Positions 21,701 to 34,700 of a DNA stretch of 64,000 nt are shown here, piece by piece. The notes under the pieces were generated by a model that saw nothing but the letters and a program-made list of their open reading frames with translations, ran no database searches and was not told the DNA's origin. Source of the DNA: Xyrauchen texanus (taxonomy: Eukaryota > Chordata > Actinopteri > Cypriniformes > Catostomidae); the NCBI RefSeq assembly GCF_025860055.1, contig NC_068291.1:14169828-14233827 (forward strand). The letters are read 5' to 3'. Position numbers and translations under genes: made by a program. How positions within the stretch are numbered: the stretch's first letter is position 1; each line of letters begins with the position of its first letter.

Positions 21701-24700
21701 AAGATTTTAACATTTGCTCACTTCCTCCTGCAGGCGCCAGCCAGCACTCACAGATCTCCAAAAGAACCTGAGATTCTGGTCGAAAGGAAACAGAGCAACC
21801 GAAAGAAAGCACTAGTATGTTCAAAATGAGACAGAAGCTACTGTATCACATTCTGCCTCTCATTTCATGACTGTACAAATGGATTTTGTTTTTATGTATT
21901 AATTGCTTATTCATGTTTCCTCATGGTGTAAAATTTCTGTACTCCACCAGGAAGTCCTAAATGAAGCAAACTCACAGCAGTTCAAATGTGCAAACCCGCA
22001 GAAGTCTGAGAAAACTCAGGTGAGTGTTTCACAACAATGGTTCTCAACTGTTTTGCTTCAGGACCCAGATTTGACATTGAACATCAAGTAGTATGGTATT
22101 GCCATACAAATAAATAAAAGTGTATTTTACACATTGAAATGTATTATTATAAAAATGGTGGTCGGCACAGTGTCATATATTTTTATATAAAACCGTGCAT
22201 AGTTTTGTTCATGGTATTTAATAATTTTTCGATTAAATTGTTGGATGCATTTTATCATTCATTTATTTTTATGCATTGTTTTTCCCCTGTGACCCACTAG
22301 TTGAGAACTGTCTTATAGGCACATGGCTATATTTTTTCTTTAACCTCAGTGGATTACATTTGTCAGAATGTCAAATCATCAGATTTAAATTATTAAAACT
22401 ATTATATTTATGTCTATATTTTTTGTTGAACAGAATGTGATATCCCAGATTCTTCAAAGCCGTGATGGAGAACTCAAATTTGACAAGCTTTATGGTTCTG
22501 GCAGCCCTGCCACCAAAAAGGTAATTTTGACTACACAGAATATGCACTGAAAAACTACTGCTTGTTACATCTACCATGGTTCAACGTGTGCTTTTCAACT
22601 CAGTGTTGGCTATTTTCTAATAGTGAGCTTTTTTGTGCTGTTAAATAATATATTAACATATCCTTTTATTAATTTTTTTTGGCACAGACAAACAGCTTAC
22701 CGGTCAGACTGAACACAACAGCCATCCTGCGTGAGGGAGCTTTGTATAATCGTCAGTTGGAAGAAGAACTGAAAAGGTACTGTCGTTCCCCAGTGCTAAT
22801 CAGATTGTGTTACTTTTCTCTGTGTAAAAACATAAACGGATATTTCAACCAAATTTGAAAATTCTCCCATCATTTACTCACCCTCATGCCATTCCAGATG
22901 TGTATGACTTAGTTTCTTCTGCAGAACACAAAGGAAGATTTTTAGAATAATATTCCAGCTCTGTATGTGAATTTTGAAGCTCTAAAATGCATACAAAGGC
23001 AGCATAAAAGTAATCCATAAGACTCCAGTGGTTTAATCCATGTCTTCAGAAGTGATAATGATAGGTGTGGGTGATAAAAAGATCAATATTTAAGTCATTT
23101 TTTACACTAAACAGCCATTTTTTCTTTTGTCTATTTGCATTAGTGGGAATTATCACCACCTACTGGGCAGGGAGGAGAATTAATAGTAAAAAATGACTTT
23201 AATATTGATCTGTTTGTTACCCACACCTATCATATTACATATGAAGATATACATTTAACCACTGGAGTCTTATGGATTACTTTTATGCTGCCTTTATGTG
23301 CATTTTAGAGCTTCAAAGTTCTGACCACCAGACACATTATTCTTCTAAAAATCTTTGTTTGTGTTCTGCAGAAGAAAGTAAGTCAAACACATCTGGGATG
23401 GCATGAGGGTGAGTAAATGATGAGAGAATTAAAATGTTTGGGTAAACTATCCCTTATGGGAGAACTAGCCACTGGTATGATGCATGATGGTCAATGAGGT
23501 GCTCTTCACAACAGTCATGATAAAGTAATTCACACTCATCCATTGTGGTGTTAGACAAATCTTTGCAGACAAACAAGCCAATTGGGCTTAATGAGAATTT
23601 GTAATGTGTGTTTGGCTTTTGCAGATTAGAGCGTTTGTCGCAGGGTGCAAACGAGCCGTCTGTGTACCTGCAGTGGCAGAAGGAGATGAGAGAGAAGGAT
23701 CTTCAAGAAGAACTAGCTGAACTAGAGCGCCGGCGACTGGAGGGGCGGATCAGCCATGAAGAGGCAGCGCTCGCACGAGAACGTGTCCTGGAGCGTAACC
23801 ACCATAAAGCTCAGCAGACTAAGGAGGAGGTGATCTCGTAACAAACTGTTGTGTTTACAGCAATAGATGACTCAGTCTGAGGAACTATGCACTTAAACGA
23901 ACGCATGTTTGTTTTTTCATTTTATCGGTGTGATTGCATTAGACTGCGGAGCTCATGCGCAGATATGCAGAGAAGCGTCTGCAGGAGGAGAAGGAAATGA
24001 GGGATCTGGTGCAGCAAGTGGCTGATGGTCACAAGAACTCCAAAGCAGCCAAAACTAAGCTACAAGAAATCAAACAACGCATAGGTATAATGATTATGGA
24101 CGATAAATGCAATGGAAAGTTTTCACAAAGCATGAAATTACAATAAAAGCACACTTTATTTGGGTCAGTTAAGGAGGTCTCAGAGCAGAACAGGGAACTT
24201 CTCAGCCAGGCCCTGGAGGATGCCCAAGCAGAGCTCAGGAGGAAGATGGAGCTTATATGTGAGATTCGTGCTTTTGAGTCAATGTCTATGGTCAGACAAA
24301 AGCTTGTGGATGACACAGAGGTTAGTGGATTATTTTCAAACATCCTCAAAACAAAACAGTATATTTCAAATCCATGGGTATTAAGAAGAAAAGGGTCCTC
24401 CAAACTATTGTAACAAAGTTGGAAGCCCACAATTCTCTAGAAAGTCAATGTATTCCATAGCTTTACGATTTGTCTTCACTGGAATTACTTGAATAGCCAA
24501 ACCCATTAATCCTCATACTTTTGGCCAAATTCTATATCTTATTGGAAATGAAAAGAAACATACAAACGACTAACTGTGATTTGACTCAGCTTGCCGGTCA
24601 TGACTTGCTGTGTGAGATGTCCCTGGCGGAGCTGCGAGAGCGTCTGACACTGTTGAGAGAGTCCGAGCAGTGTAAGCTTGAGGAGAGGAGACAGCGAATC

Positions 24701-26672
24701 CTTGAGGAGAAACAAGTCAAAGAACATCTTCTGCTAGAACAGCTGGACAACATCGCTCTGCACAGAAGTCTGGCAGAACAGGCCGCTGCACGCAGGTAAC
24801 AGCAGGGTGCTCAAACCTCCAGTGGGGTCCAAAAGTCTGAGGCCTCAAAATGTTAGGAAGTTGACCATTTTAATACAAAGAAAAGTTGTGATGTAAAATA
24901 TATATTTAAGATTTTGCATTATTTCTATGTGGACAAATGTAAGCAAATTCATGACATTGATTATGCTAAAGGGTTAGTTAACAGAAACATGAAAATTCTT
25001 AAATAATTTACTCATCCGCTGCCATATGACTTTCTTTATTACATGAAAAAAACACTTCACACAGCTTGACTCACCCTCATGCCATCCCAGATGTGTATGA
25101 CTTTTTTCTTTTGGAGAACAGAAATTAAGATTTCAGGTGAACAAGTTCATCAAGTGAACGATGAACAGAACTTTGAAGCTCCAAAAAGCAAATAAAGGGA
25201 GCATAAAAATAATCTATATGACTCCAGTGGTTAAATTCATGTCTTCAGAAGTGATATGTGTGGGTGAGAAACAGGTCAATATTTAAATAACAAATTTGAT
25301 GTGAATGTGAAAGTGAAAATGGAGATTTATAATAAAAAAGGGATGGAATCTGGGATGACATGAGGGTGAGTAAATGATGAGAGAATTAAAAATTTTTGGT
25401 GAACTATCCCTTTAATAAATTAACCTAAAGTGTCATAAAAGTAATCCATGCGAAGGAAGGTATGGAAAAGTGACTGATCTCTGGTGTTCCACAGTCAAGA
25501 GGAGAAGAGGTTGAGAAGTGAACTGCGGCAGGCAGTCTGTAAAGATGAGAGAGTTTTGGCCCTTCAGAAGACCCTACAGCAGAAACAACAGGAAAAACAC
25601 AAGAGGAAGACTGAAAAGAACAGTATGAAGAGAAATGAGCTGCTGCCTCCACTCACAGTCAAGAACTCCATCCAAAAAAAGGTGACAAAATGTTTTATTT
25701 GGCTACAATTTTTCAACGCTGTAAAAAATAAAATATTTGTTTTTCCACCATTAACATCTTTATTTATTTCTATATATTGTGTCACAATATTTTTGTCATT
25801 TCTAATTGACAATTTTGTGAGTTTTATAAAAAAAAATAAAATGTATTTGGAGTTTCAAATTTTTGTAAAATTGTAATTAAAGGTGCTATATGTAATATTT
25901 TTACTGTATTAAATAATAAATTGAACATAATATGTCATTAGAGAATTAGAAAACATGCTAGAAATACTGGCTTTACTGATAACAATGCTACAGCCATTAT
26001 ATTCTACTTTGAAGTTGCCATTCTGGCCAGAATTTGTGTTTACGTTTTTGGCCCGTGTGATCCCGCCCACTCACCAATAGTACTTCGGGTTGCCAGATTT
26101 GGACAAGTTTGCAGGCAAACAACACTGACTGCTGCAGCCATAGAATTCAACAAACATACTGGATCAGAGATAACAGATTCCACTCTGCAGAAAAAGCCTC
26201 GCCATCCGTCTAAATACCACCATGACCAGTGGCGTAGTAAAACAAGAATAAATATTGGAGATTCCTTTGGAAGATGGAGACAATTTAAGCCAAGAAATCC
26301 TTTAAAACGGATGCTGAGTTGGCTAATTGTGGCAACCCACATGAGCTTCAGGGGCAGGGCAGACAATTCTCCAATATTTTGAATTTGAACTGCAGTAACC
26401 ATTTCAAACGCTTGTCCTCAATCTTACATATAGCACCTTTAAATTTAACCGGATCAAAAAGTGCAATCAAAACACTGTAGCTTAAAATTGTAATTGCTGC
26501 CTGTAAGTTTTAATTTAAGTGGGTTGAGGTTTTTTTTTAGAGTGTACAGATTTATTATGATGTAATTTTCTCCTTTAAATGCTGTTAGCAGCAGGTTCTT
26601 GAGGAACAGCACTGGCAGGAACTGGAGAGAACTTTGGAACAACAGGTTCATCGGTCATCCAAAACAAAGTAG
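18792..26672 (+). CDS. cfap99: Cilia- and flagella-associated protein 99, 15 exons
   Basis: Exons: 18792-18899, 19004-19148, 19311-19405, 20225-20337, 21187-21400 (or 21364), 21734-21814, 21951-22019, 22434-22520, 22688-22776, 23625-23829, 23943-24084, 24169-24320, 24590-24795, 25495-25681 and 26595-26672 (acceptor could be 26589). All joins are in frame and the stop is TAG. The product is 656 residues, or 644 with the shorter exon 5. The N-terminal part (MNYKELVKEVTRLLDEFQED) is helical, followed by a basic proline/lysine linker and a long charged coiled coil. CFAP99 hallmarks are LNTTAILREGALYNRQLEEE, RISHEEAALARERVLE and GHDLLCEMSLAELRERLTLL. Its adjacency to zfyve28 matches human 4p16. 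Biochemical role little known; axonemal/ciliary by family. Introns hold MITEs and a SINE. Confidence 0.93.
19473..19790 (+). repeat. tRNA-derived SINE in cfap99 intron 3
   Basis: Starts GGGGGCCTGGGTAGCTCAGT (box A) and has CACGAATTCAAATCC (degenerate box B). The body is the same as at 3031-3287. Flanked by ATTATGGACC and ATAATGGACC, a probable target duplication. A decayed MITE follows at about 19835-20050. Confidence 0.75.
20545..21075. repeat. Foldback MITE in cfap99 intron 4
   Basis: TTCCGGGTTCAATACAAGTT and CATAATGTTGATTACCAC on the left are mirrored by GTGGTAATCAACATTATTCC on the right. Same family as 2955-3735 and 17125-17730. Confidence 0.7.
22833..23460. repeat. Angel-like foldback MITE in cfap99 intron 9
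   Basis: Left arm CATCATTTACTCACCCTCAT... GTGTATGACTTAGTTTC, mirrored by the right arm CATGAGGGTGAGTAAATGAT. Arms exceed 150 bp. Other copies: 24966-25415, 35862-36472, 47054-47465, 48012-48405 and 57769-58421. The name Angel-like rests on my memory of zebrafish foldback elements that begin with a similar TTCACCC end. Confidence 0.7.
24966..25415. repeat. Angel-like foldback MITE in cfap99 intron 13
   Basis: Begins AAAGGGTTAGTTAACAG and ends TTGGTGAACTATCCCTTTAA, with inverted ACTCACCCTCATGCCATCCC / GGGATGACATGAGGGTGAGT internal arms. Confidence 0.7.
25878..26442. repeat. MITE with TTAAAGGTGC ends in cfap99 intron 14
   Basis: Starts TTAAAGGTGCTATATGTAAT and ends CTTACATATAGCACCTTTAA, a nearly perfect terminal inverted repeat with TTAA at both edges. 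The interior has no recognisable protein. Confidence 0.75.
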
Positions 26673-26819
26673 TTTCAGTCAGAACCAGAGGCAAGTTTTC
26701 TGTTAGACTCATACCTCAAGATCATTATAATGTAAAAAATTAATAATAATACTTATTAGTGTTTGTTTTCCTTGAATCAGTGTAATGTATGTTAGAAATA
26801 TATCTAAAGAAATGGTGAT

Positions 26820-26825
26820 AATAAA
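26820..26825 (+). promoter_or_regulatory. Candidate cfap99 polyadenylation signal
   Basis: AATAAA lies 148 bp after the cfap99 stop, directly abutting the Tc1 end at 26826. No stronger AATAAA is seen between stop and this point. Confidence 0.45.
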
Positions 26826-27440
26826 CAGTGCCTGTAGAAAATCATTGTCCTCCTTCAGAATAGTTGCTTTTTTTGCCCTAATACATGCAAGTAACGAAAA
26901 AAGGCAACAATTCCAAAAATGTATAAAAGCTAGAATAATAGGGTTTGAAAAGTGATCATACCCCTGGATTTAAGACTTTTTAGAGCTAACGTTTTGCTTT
27001 AAGTACAGCCATCGGTCTGTTTGAATATGTCTAGCTTCACGCACCTAGATTGGGGAATACTTGCCCATTGTCCGAGTTTAGTCAAATAGCAGGGTGTGCG
27101 TGATGGACTGCTCAGGTTTTCTATTGGATTTAGGTCAGAGCTCTGACTTGGCCACTCAAGGACTTTGACCTTCCTATCCTTAAGCCAGTGCATTGTTTTT
27201 TTTTGATGGAGAGTTTATGGGCATGGTTGTGTTATAAGGTGAACCACCTGCCATCTTCAGTTGTCGAGCAGAGGGCCACAAATATTCCTCAAGAATTTGG
27301 GTGAACATGGCAGCATCCATTTTCCCCGCTGAATAGAAACACCCAACAACATAATGTTGCCACCACCATGCTTCACCAAATATAGCACTTGGTGTTCTGC
27401 CCAAAAGGTTCCATTTTTGTCTCCGGCTGTTAGAAGAGAG
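26826..27440 (-). mobile_element. Tc1/mariner remnant between cfap99 and rtkn2
   Basis: Begins CAGTGCCTGTAGAAAATCAT, a Tc1-type end. Broken minus-strand frames at 27404-27015 encode transposase C-terminal pieces (WWWQHYVVGCF, then KVKVLEWPSQSSDLNPIENL with the conserved third-acidic-residue region). No clear right inverted end, so the copy is probably truncated near 27440. From 27440 to 28716 I see no gene; this AT-rich stretch probably includes the rtkn2 3' UTR. Confidence 0.75.
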
Positions 27441-28716
27441 AGAGAGAAAAAAAAAGTGACCATTCCAAAGGGGTATGCTGATTTTCTATAGACACTGTCT
27501 TTAGTATAAACAATGTTATATATAGTTGTATATTTGAAGTGTGTTTTTTCCTCCATCTCAGTTATCAAAGCGCAGGCCTGGCTGATTTAATCAAGGAATT
27601 GTGATGGATTACGGATTTATTTACTGTTAAGTGTGCTGTGTTTTGACTGTGTTTTTCTTTTCTCATACTGTAATATTTCTAGTCAAAATACTGTAATAAC
27701 ACCTTCTCTATACTAGCCATGCAAGCAATAAAATAAGGACACCAGAACAAGCCTTCTTAGTAGAACATTTTAGTGTAGATCTAATTCATTTTAAGAGTTA
27801 CTGCATTTTCCTGTTATTGCAAAAGAACAAGAGAAATTGTTTAGTAATTTCAGAGTAAATTATTCTAAAACATCAAAAAGATGGACACTGAGCTACAAAA
27901 ACATACATTAAACAGTTCCAAATTTTGTAAGCAAAGTATTGCACAACATGTACCATAACAATATGAACATTCTTGAAAAATTATGCAATGGTATTTAGTG
28001 GACTGCATCAGACGTGTGCAACTTACAATCATCTACTATACATTATTAAAAAGAAATCATTGAAACAAGATTATACCCTAAATTGAGATTTTATACAGTC
28101 CCTCAATTTGTATTTGGGTGTAAACTATTTTTAAACCACATGGTCAATTATAGTGGATATGTGTCTGTGAACAGGACAGCCCTAGTGTCTGACAAGGAGA
28201 AAATAAAAAAATAATTTCAAGCACAATACATTTATAAAAAAAAATAGATCATCCAGTTTCTAATGTATCTCTTTACCCACTGATATTTTAAGATAGTGTA
28301 TTAAGTAACAAAAAGTAGAACATGTACATATTATAACTATATTACTCTTTGAGATGAAATAAAAGGTTGCATGTTAGGAAAATAAACCGAAGTGATGCAG
28401 CTACAGCTGGTTTGCGCTTTCATAATCCTATGTGCCAAAATCCACAAAGTGCTTAGGTAAAGTGGTTACATCATAAGTGGTTGTTACAGACATCTAGTGT
28501 TAAACACATGATACACAAGTGAAGTCTTAAAAGTGAAAAACAAGATTTGTACATTCTCTTACTGTATTCTGGTATACTTCTGAACTGATCTGGATAGCTA
28601 GATAGATAATAAAGGGAGTTCTTCTTAAAAGAATAGTTCACCGAAAATTAAAAAGGACATCTTTCCTCAATGAATCATGAGAGGGCAGACAAATAAATGT
28701 CTCACACCTCATTCAT

Positions 28717-31700
28717 TCACCAAGCTTTGGGGTTCATCTTATCTCTGAATGACATCCTCAGTTTGTTCCTGGGGGCCGGCACGGGTGCCTGAGGATCCTG
28801 ACTGAATGCTTTCTCAGGATTTTCTGACTCATTCCTCTTTTTGGGAGTGTAAGGGTGCTGATGGTGTTCGATTTGTGCAAGAGGTGCGTTGTTACGAGAG
28901 GACGCATTGCTCTTCTGAAGCTGCTGAATGATGGCAGAGAATTTAGCATCCAGTGACGGGCGCCCTGTCCGAGGCCTCGCCCCCTTACAGTTCTCTTTCT
29001 CCTGATTAGATAAGACGCTGGTAGGTTGAACGAATGGTAATTTATCAGAAGGGGGTGGAGGGGCTCTCCTCTTCTTTTTGCTGCTCACGGGGGGGCTCGA
29101 AACAGACTGGTTGCTTTCTTTACCTGGTGACAGCACACTTTTTTGTACCACCATTGGTCGAGATCCTTCAAAAAGGGCTGCCCATTGAGGAGGCTGTCTG
29201 TCGCTCCTCATGGCCAATGAGAAAGCGCCCATCAGTTTCCTCAATCTTGTTGTGAATGATGTCAGTCAAGCTCTCAAATTTCCCAGGGGATCCAATGCCT
29301 GCATAGTACAATGAAAATGTTTGGCAGATTAGTTAAGTTTTTTAATAAGCAATTAATGTAATGCATAATAATAAGAACATACTTTAAAATTGCTAATATT
29401 TTACAAACTTTGCAAAATGACTTCTCATACCAGAATAAATCCGCTGAGTGCATTTTTTTAGTGTTGTTCTTAATCATTTGAAGTTACTTTTCCTGGAATA
29501 GTAATTCCCAGCGAATGAGTTTTAATAAATGTTTTATAGAGTGAATTATTCTAAACTAACAGAAAGCAAAAACATGCATCAAACGGTTTTAAATTGTAGA
29601 AACATGAAGCACTATACAATACATATTTAGCAAAACAATAAACTTAATCTTGAATATTATGTGCAATAGCATTTAGTGGAATGCAGGTTCTGATGGCCTT
29701 ACATATTCATTTTCCTGTGGCTCAACTAGTACAGCATGGAGCAAGCAACTCCAAGGTCATAGGTTTGATTCCCAGAAGTCACACATGCTGATTAGATGTA
29801 TAGCTTGAATGCAATGTAAGGGGCCGTTCACACTGAATGTGTTCTTGCACTTAAAATATCAGAATGAGGCAGCGCAACAAATGGAACAATGCAGGTGTCC
29901 CAAGATGCGTTTTCTTTTTTCTGGAAATCTGAAACGAGACCCGTATGCACGACATGCTGAAATAAAATGAATTACTTACTGAGATCATTATAAACAGAGC
30001 CAGCTTGCTTCATGCCAAAGAGTGGGGGTTTTCTTGGTGAAAGAACTTCAATTTCCATGAGCTTGTGGCACGTATGCTGCCACTGACCTAATGCATGGGT
30101 TAATATGAATAGCGTCAACACATCTAAACACAGAATTATTTACAAGTTACTTTTACAAACTGCACCATGTGTCTGCAAATTCAGTTAAATACAGATACAC
30201 CGCTTTTTCTAATAGATGTCAGTTGAACTCACTTTGGTCATACATGTGCTGCCAGAGGGCATCCAACCACTCCTGCAAGACATCAGGTGTGTCAGCATTA
30301 AAGACATGACTAGCAGAGTCTCCTTTCCCAGGGTTTATCAGGCTCAGTCTAGACCCAGACCTCTGGTGGTCCTTATCTAGCGCACGGATACGGGTTTCCT
30401 CCACAAAGACACACAGAAAGGGATATATTTTCAAATCCTGAACTACATACCTTATTATGAAGACCACATTCTCAGTAATTGTGTATTAAAGGATATTGCT
30501 GAAAGACCAGGATGTCCTTTTTTAACTTATCATCTTGATGATAGAGAATCATTGGGAGAAGATAATTTTCTGATATCTGTTTTAGTACAGTGACTATTTT
30601 TGCAACTGCACTTGTGTCATCAAGGGGATTAGCTTTAATTGATTTCAAAAACTCAATTTAGCTTTCAAATCCATCTTCCATTTAGGAAAGAAAAAAAGCA
30701 TTGTTACATCTTCCAAAAAAAAAATATTTTTATAAATACCAAGATTTCAAGTTTTCATTTAAATTGACTGTAGCAACTTTGGTCAAAGTATTTATTACCT
30801 TATTTATGGGGATAATGAGACTGGGCTCCACTTTAGCCTGAATCTCCTCAGGAGAGTAATAGCATGAAAGCCATCCAGCCTTTAGCACACAGTAAAGCTT
30901 ACAGCAACGCTGCAAACCCCCAATGTTTTGCTAAACACACAGTAATCAAATATCAGTCTGATTACATGACAACACTACATAGTCAATTTACAAATGTTGA
31001 TATGAATCCCTATAATAAAAGATTCGGCCTAGAAAAAGCACTGAATCAGTCCTCCATTACTGTGGTTGCCTTATTTTACACAGAACTGTAAATGTGAGTT
31101 TATGTCTTACCTGTTGGCTCAGGTAACCACTCATCATATCTTGAGTCATGCAGTCAGGCTGTGCCACCAGCTGACAGCACAGGTTTCCATAGAGCGGCAG
31201 CCATGATGATGCTTCCACTGAACAACCAATGGCAGAGGGTCAACCATAGAAGTACGGATCACTATGCTACATTGATTGATGATTATTTCACCCCATATTA
31301 ACAATTCTGTCATGTACTCACACCCATGTAATTTCAAAACGGCATATTACTTTATTTCTTACGTGGAACCTATAGGAGAAACTTTGAATAAGTGGCCACT
31401 TTTCATATAACCCTAATCCTAACCCTTGAGCTCTAAAATGACACAATGATACAGTTGAAGTCAGATGTTTACATACACTTCGGTTGTAGTCATTAAAACT
31501 CATTTTTTAACCAGTCCACAGAATTCATATTAGCCAACATCAACTTTGTGCATGACAGTAATTTTTCCAACAAATCGTTAGACAGATTGTTTCACCTTTA
31601 ATTGACTATATCACAATTCCAGTGGGTCAGAAGTTTACATACACCAAGTTAACTGTGCCAGCTTGGAAAATTCCAGAAAATGATGTCAAGACTTTAGACA

Positions 31701-34700
31701 ATTAGCTTCAGATAGGAGGTGTACTGAATTGGAGTTGTACCTATGGATGTATTTTAAGGCCTAAAATCTGATAGAAAATTTGTGGGCAGAACTGAAAAAG
31801 CATGTATGAGCATGGAGGCCTACAACCTGATTCGGTTACACCAGTTCTCTCTTTAGGAATGGGACAAAATTCCAGTAACATATTGTGAGAAGCTTGTGGA
31901 AGGCTACCCAAAACGTTTGACCCAAGTTAAACTACTTAAAGGCAATTCTACCAAATACTAACAAAGTGTATGTAAACTTCTGACATTTCAGTAGTGATCC
32001 TAACGGACCTAAGACAGGGAATGTTTTCTACGATTAAATGTCTGAAAACGTTTTTAAGAGTTTAAATGTATTTGGCTAAGGTGTATGTAAACTTCTGACT
32101 TCAACTGCATGTTATATTATACCATATGTCAGTCCTTGTGACTTTTGAAGTACATACCATGTCATCTGGAGCTATAACATAGCTTTGTGTGAGGAATAGA
32201 CAAAGTGTAAGTTGATATAGACTTAAATTTCAGCCCAGATCCATATTCACTTAAATTATATAGAAATGAGTGGCCAGTACATTGTTAAAAAATGTAGCTC
32301 TTCACAAAAGAAAGACATATGTGCTTGGAATGACATAATGCGTAGAATTTAAATTTTCGGGTGAAAAATGCCTTTAATGTGACATGATTGCCCTTACCGT
32401 TCTGCAGGATTATGAGAGAATGAGACTGGAAAGAGCCCTCCGCCTGCTCTAAACCCAATGTGGTGTATGCCAACAATGAGTAGCGTGCACCTCTACAAAT
32501 GACATAATATACATTGGTAATTAGAGAACAAATCACATAAAACAGATTTCTGTAATATTGTTTAAAAATATATATTTCTCTACAACATGGACAATATTAA
32601 TTTATCTGCAATGCTATTAAACATATTTGTCCTGGCATACTGTGGAATTGGGTTGGACTGGAGGAAACTGTCTGGGTCTCCTCCATCCAGAAGAGGGCAG
32701 AGTTTTCTGCTCGAAGATCTGCCAAAAGAGGAGCGGAACTTCCTGGCCAGTTTTTTTGGAGTGTTGACAAAGTTTGCCTCCTCCTCCTCTTGTCCACAGC
32801 TATACAGCTCCAATGTTAGTTCAAAGTCTGGCTTAGCCTCTGAGCTGTTCAAGATATTGAGAAAAATCTCTCAGACATGCAGCAATGCATTCATGCAGTT
32901 TTTACTTACTTTAAAATTTTAGGGAAAGCTGAATACTTACAAAAGACTGACACCCTCAAAACAAATATCAGTCATTGTCGGGTCCGCAATCACCATTTCG
33001 GTGTCAAAAATCTCAGAGCCAATCTTCATCAAACAGAAGACTGCCACCCTCTGCGCACCTATAGGATTCAAATATGCATGACATCAAATAAACAGCTATT
33101 TTTTAGTGTTTATTGCATTTTATGATAAAGTACTTTCTTATATCCCAGCTTAATATGCAGAGACATCTTTAAGTAAACCATTTATAGGCTGATTTCCCCA
33201 AAGTGTATCAAAACATTGGCCTGTTTGTCTGACATTGGGTCAACCATCTGTTTGTCCAATGGCAGACAGTGGGAATGTTATGGAAACCAGTTTGAAAACA
33301 ATAAAAAGCCAGCATACTGTTATTCAACAGACTTTTCCCAGGTTTTCCAGAATCCCTAAACCAAGATCAGCATTTGTAATTGTAATTACTCGAATGGTTT
33401 TAAAGCTTCATCCACCAAACTTGATACAGATTAAGTCTGTGCAAAACTACCACTTTTCTTTATCGACTAGATGGTTGTTTGAACAACTAGTCAGTGTTAA
33501 GGATAAAAATAAATAATTAGGCTCCGTTATGTTCATATGACCCCAATCAGACACATTTCCGAGGGATATACGAACGCCAAGCACAGCACTGGTGACTATT
33601 TAAGCAGTGTCCAACAGAATCAGCTAAAGACTTTAATCTCTCAAAAGCACTTCACAAATACAAGAACATTACTCACGGCAGATGATTTAATATCAGAAAA
33701 TGATCATCTTGAAATGTATTGTTGATGCAGTGCATTGCTATAACAGCAGCACATAAAAAGCATTAAAGAGACGAGACTTCATGCAGAGTTTTACTGTGCT
33801 GACTTTTATTCACTTTTAAGCACAGCATGCTATAATCAAGCAAATACGCTCACCAAGAAGTTGCATCTCAAATAATTTGATAATTCATTCTCCCTTTAAA
33901 ACCACCACAACTATAAATATTATTGTTGGATGACTAATTGATTAGCTGACCACCATAGCATATCCTTAGTACAGACCTGCAGCCTGTTCTGACTCGGGTT
34001 GCTATGACTTTTCTAACTGATCGCACCTACAGTTTTTATGTAACAGATGATCAAAAATCCAAACAATCCTATTCACCTTATTAAGCCCCGCCCCTTTTCC
34101 ATGCTCCACTCTTCTCCATTTTGTCATACAACTTCCTGGTTGCATTAAAGCTAATGTGAAGAGTAGATCAAAATGGTTTACGTGTGGGAGCACAGAAAGT
34201 ATTTTAAAATAGAAAAAAATATATATTAAATTGGACCTGGCAGATCACATTCAGACAGCTATGACACACTGCACTTTTTAACGATACAAGCATTTAATTG
34301 TTATACGTGTAATTTTGCTTAAATTGTTGGTTTCAACTTGTTAATAATGTGTGTTAAAATGTGTTGTTGACAAGAAATTTCCAACAGTGACATTCTTAAA
34401 TTAACGTCACTTTCTATGACTTAAAACCTGTTAAACGTGGACTTCAATTAAAATAAACAGAATTTTAGCTATTATGCATTTCATGTTTTAAGCAGTACTT
34501 TCAAACATCAGGTGCGTCTCAATCAGCTCCATATGTTGTGAATCAGTATATCATGAACACAAATTCAGGCACTGGCAAGGGCACTTATCCACTGAGCATT
34601 GGGACACTTATGGAATACCAACAATGGTCCTGTTTTTTTTTTTTACAGTGCATCTTTTCAATGCACTAGAACAATTTTGCCATTGGGCCAGCCCAGAAAT

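Noticed and set aside
26040..26402. Minus-strand open frame of 120 codons in cfap99 intron 14
   Set aside because: Falls inside a MITE with TTAAAGGTGC ends; no protein family recognised.
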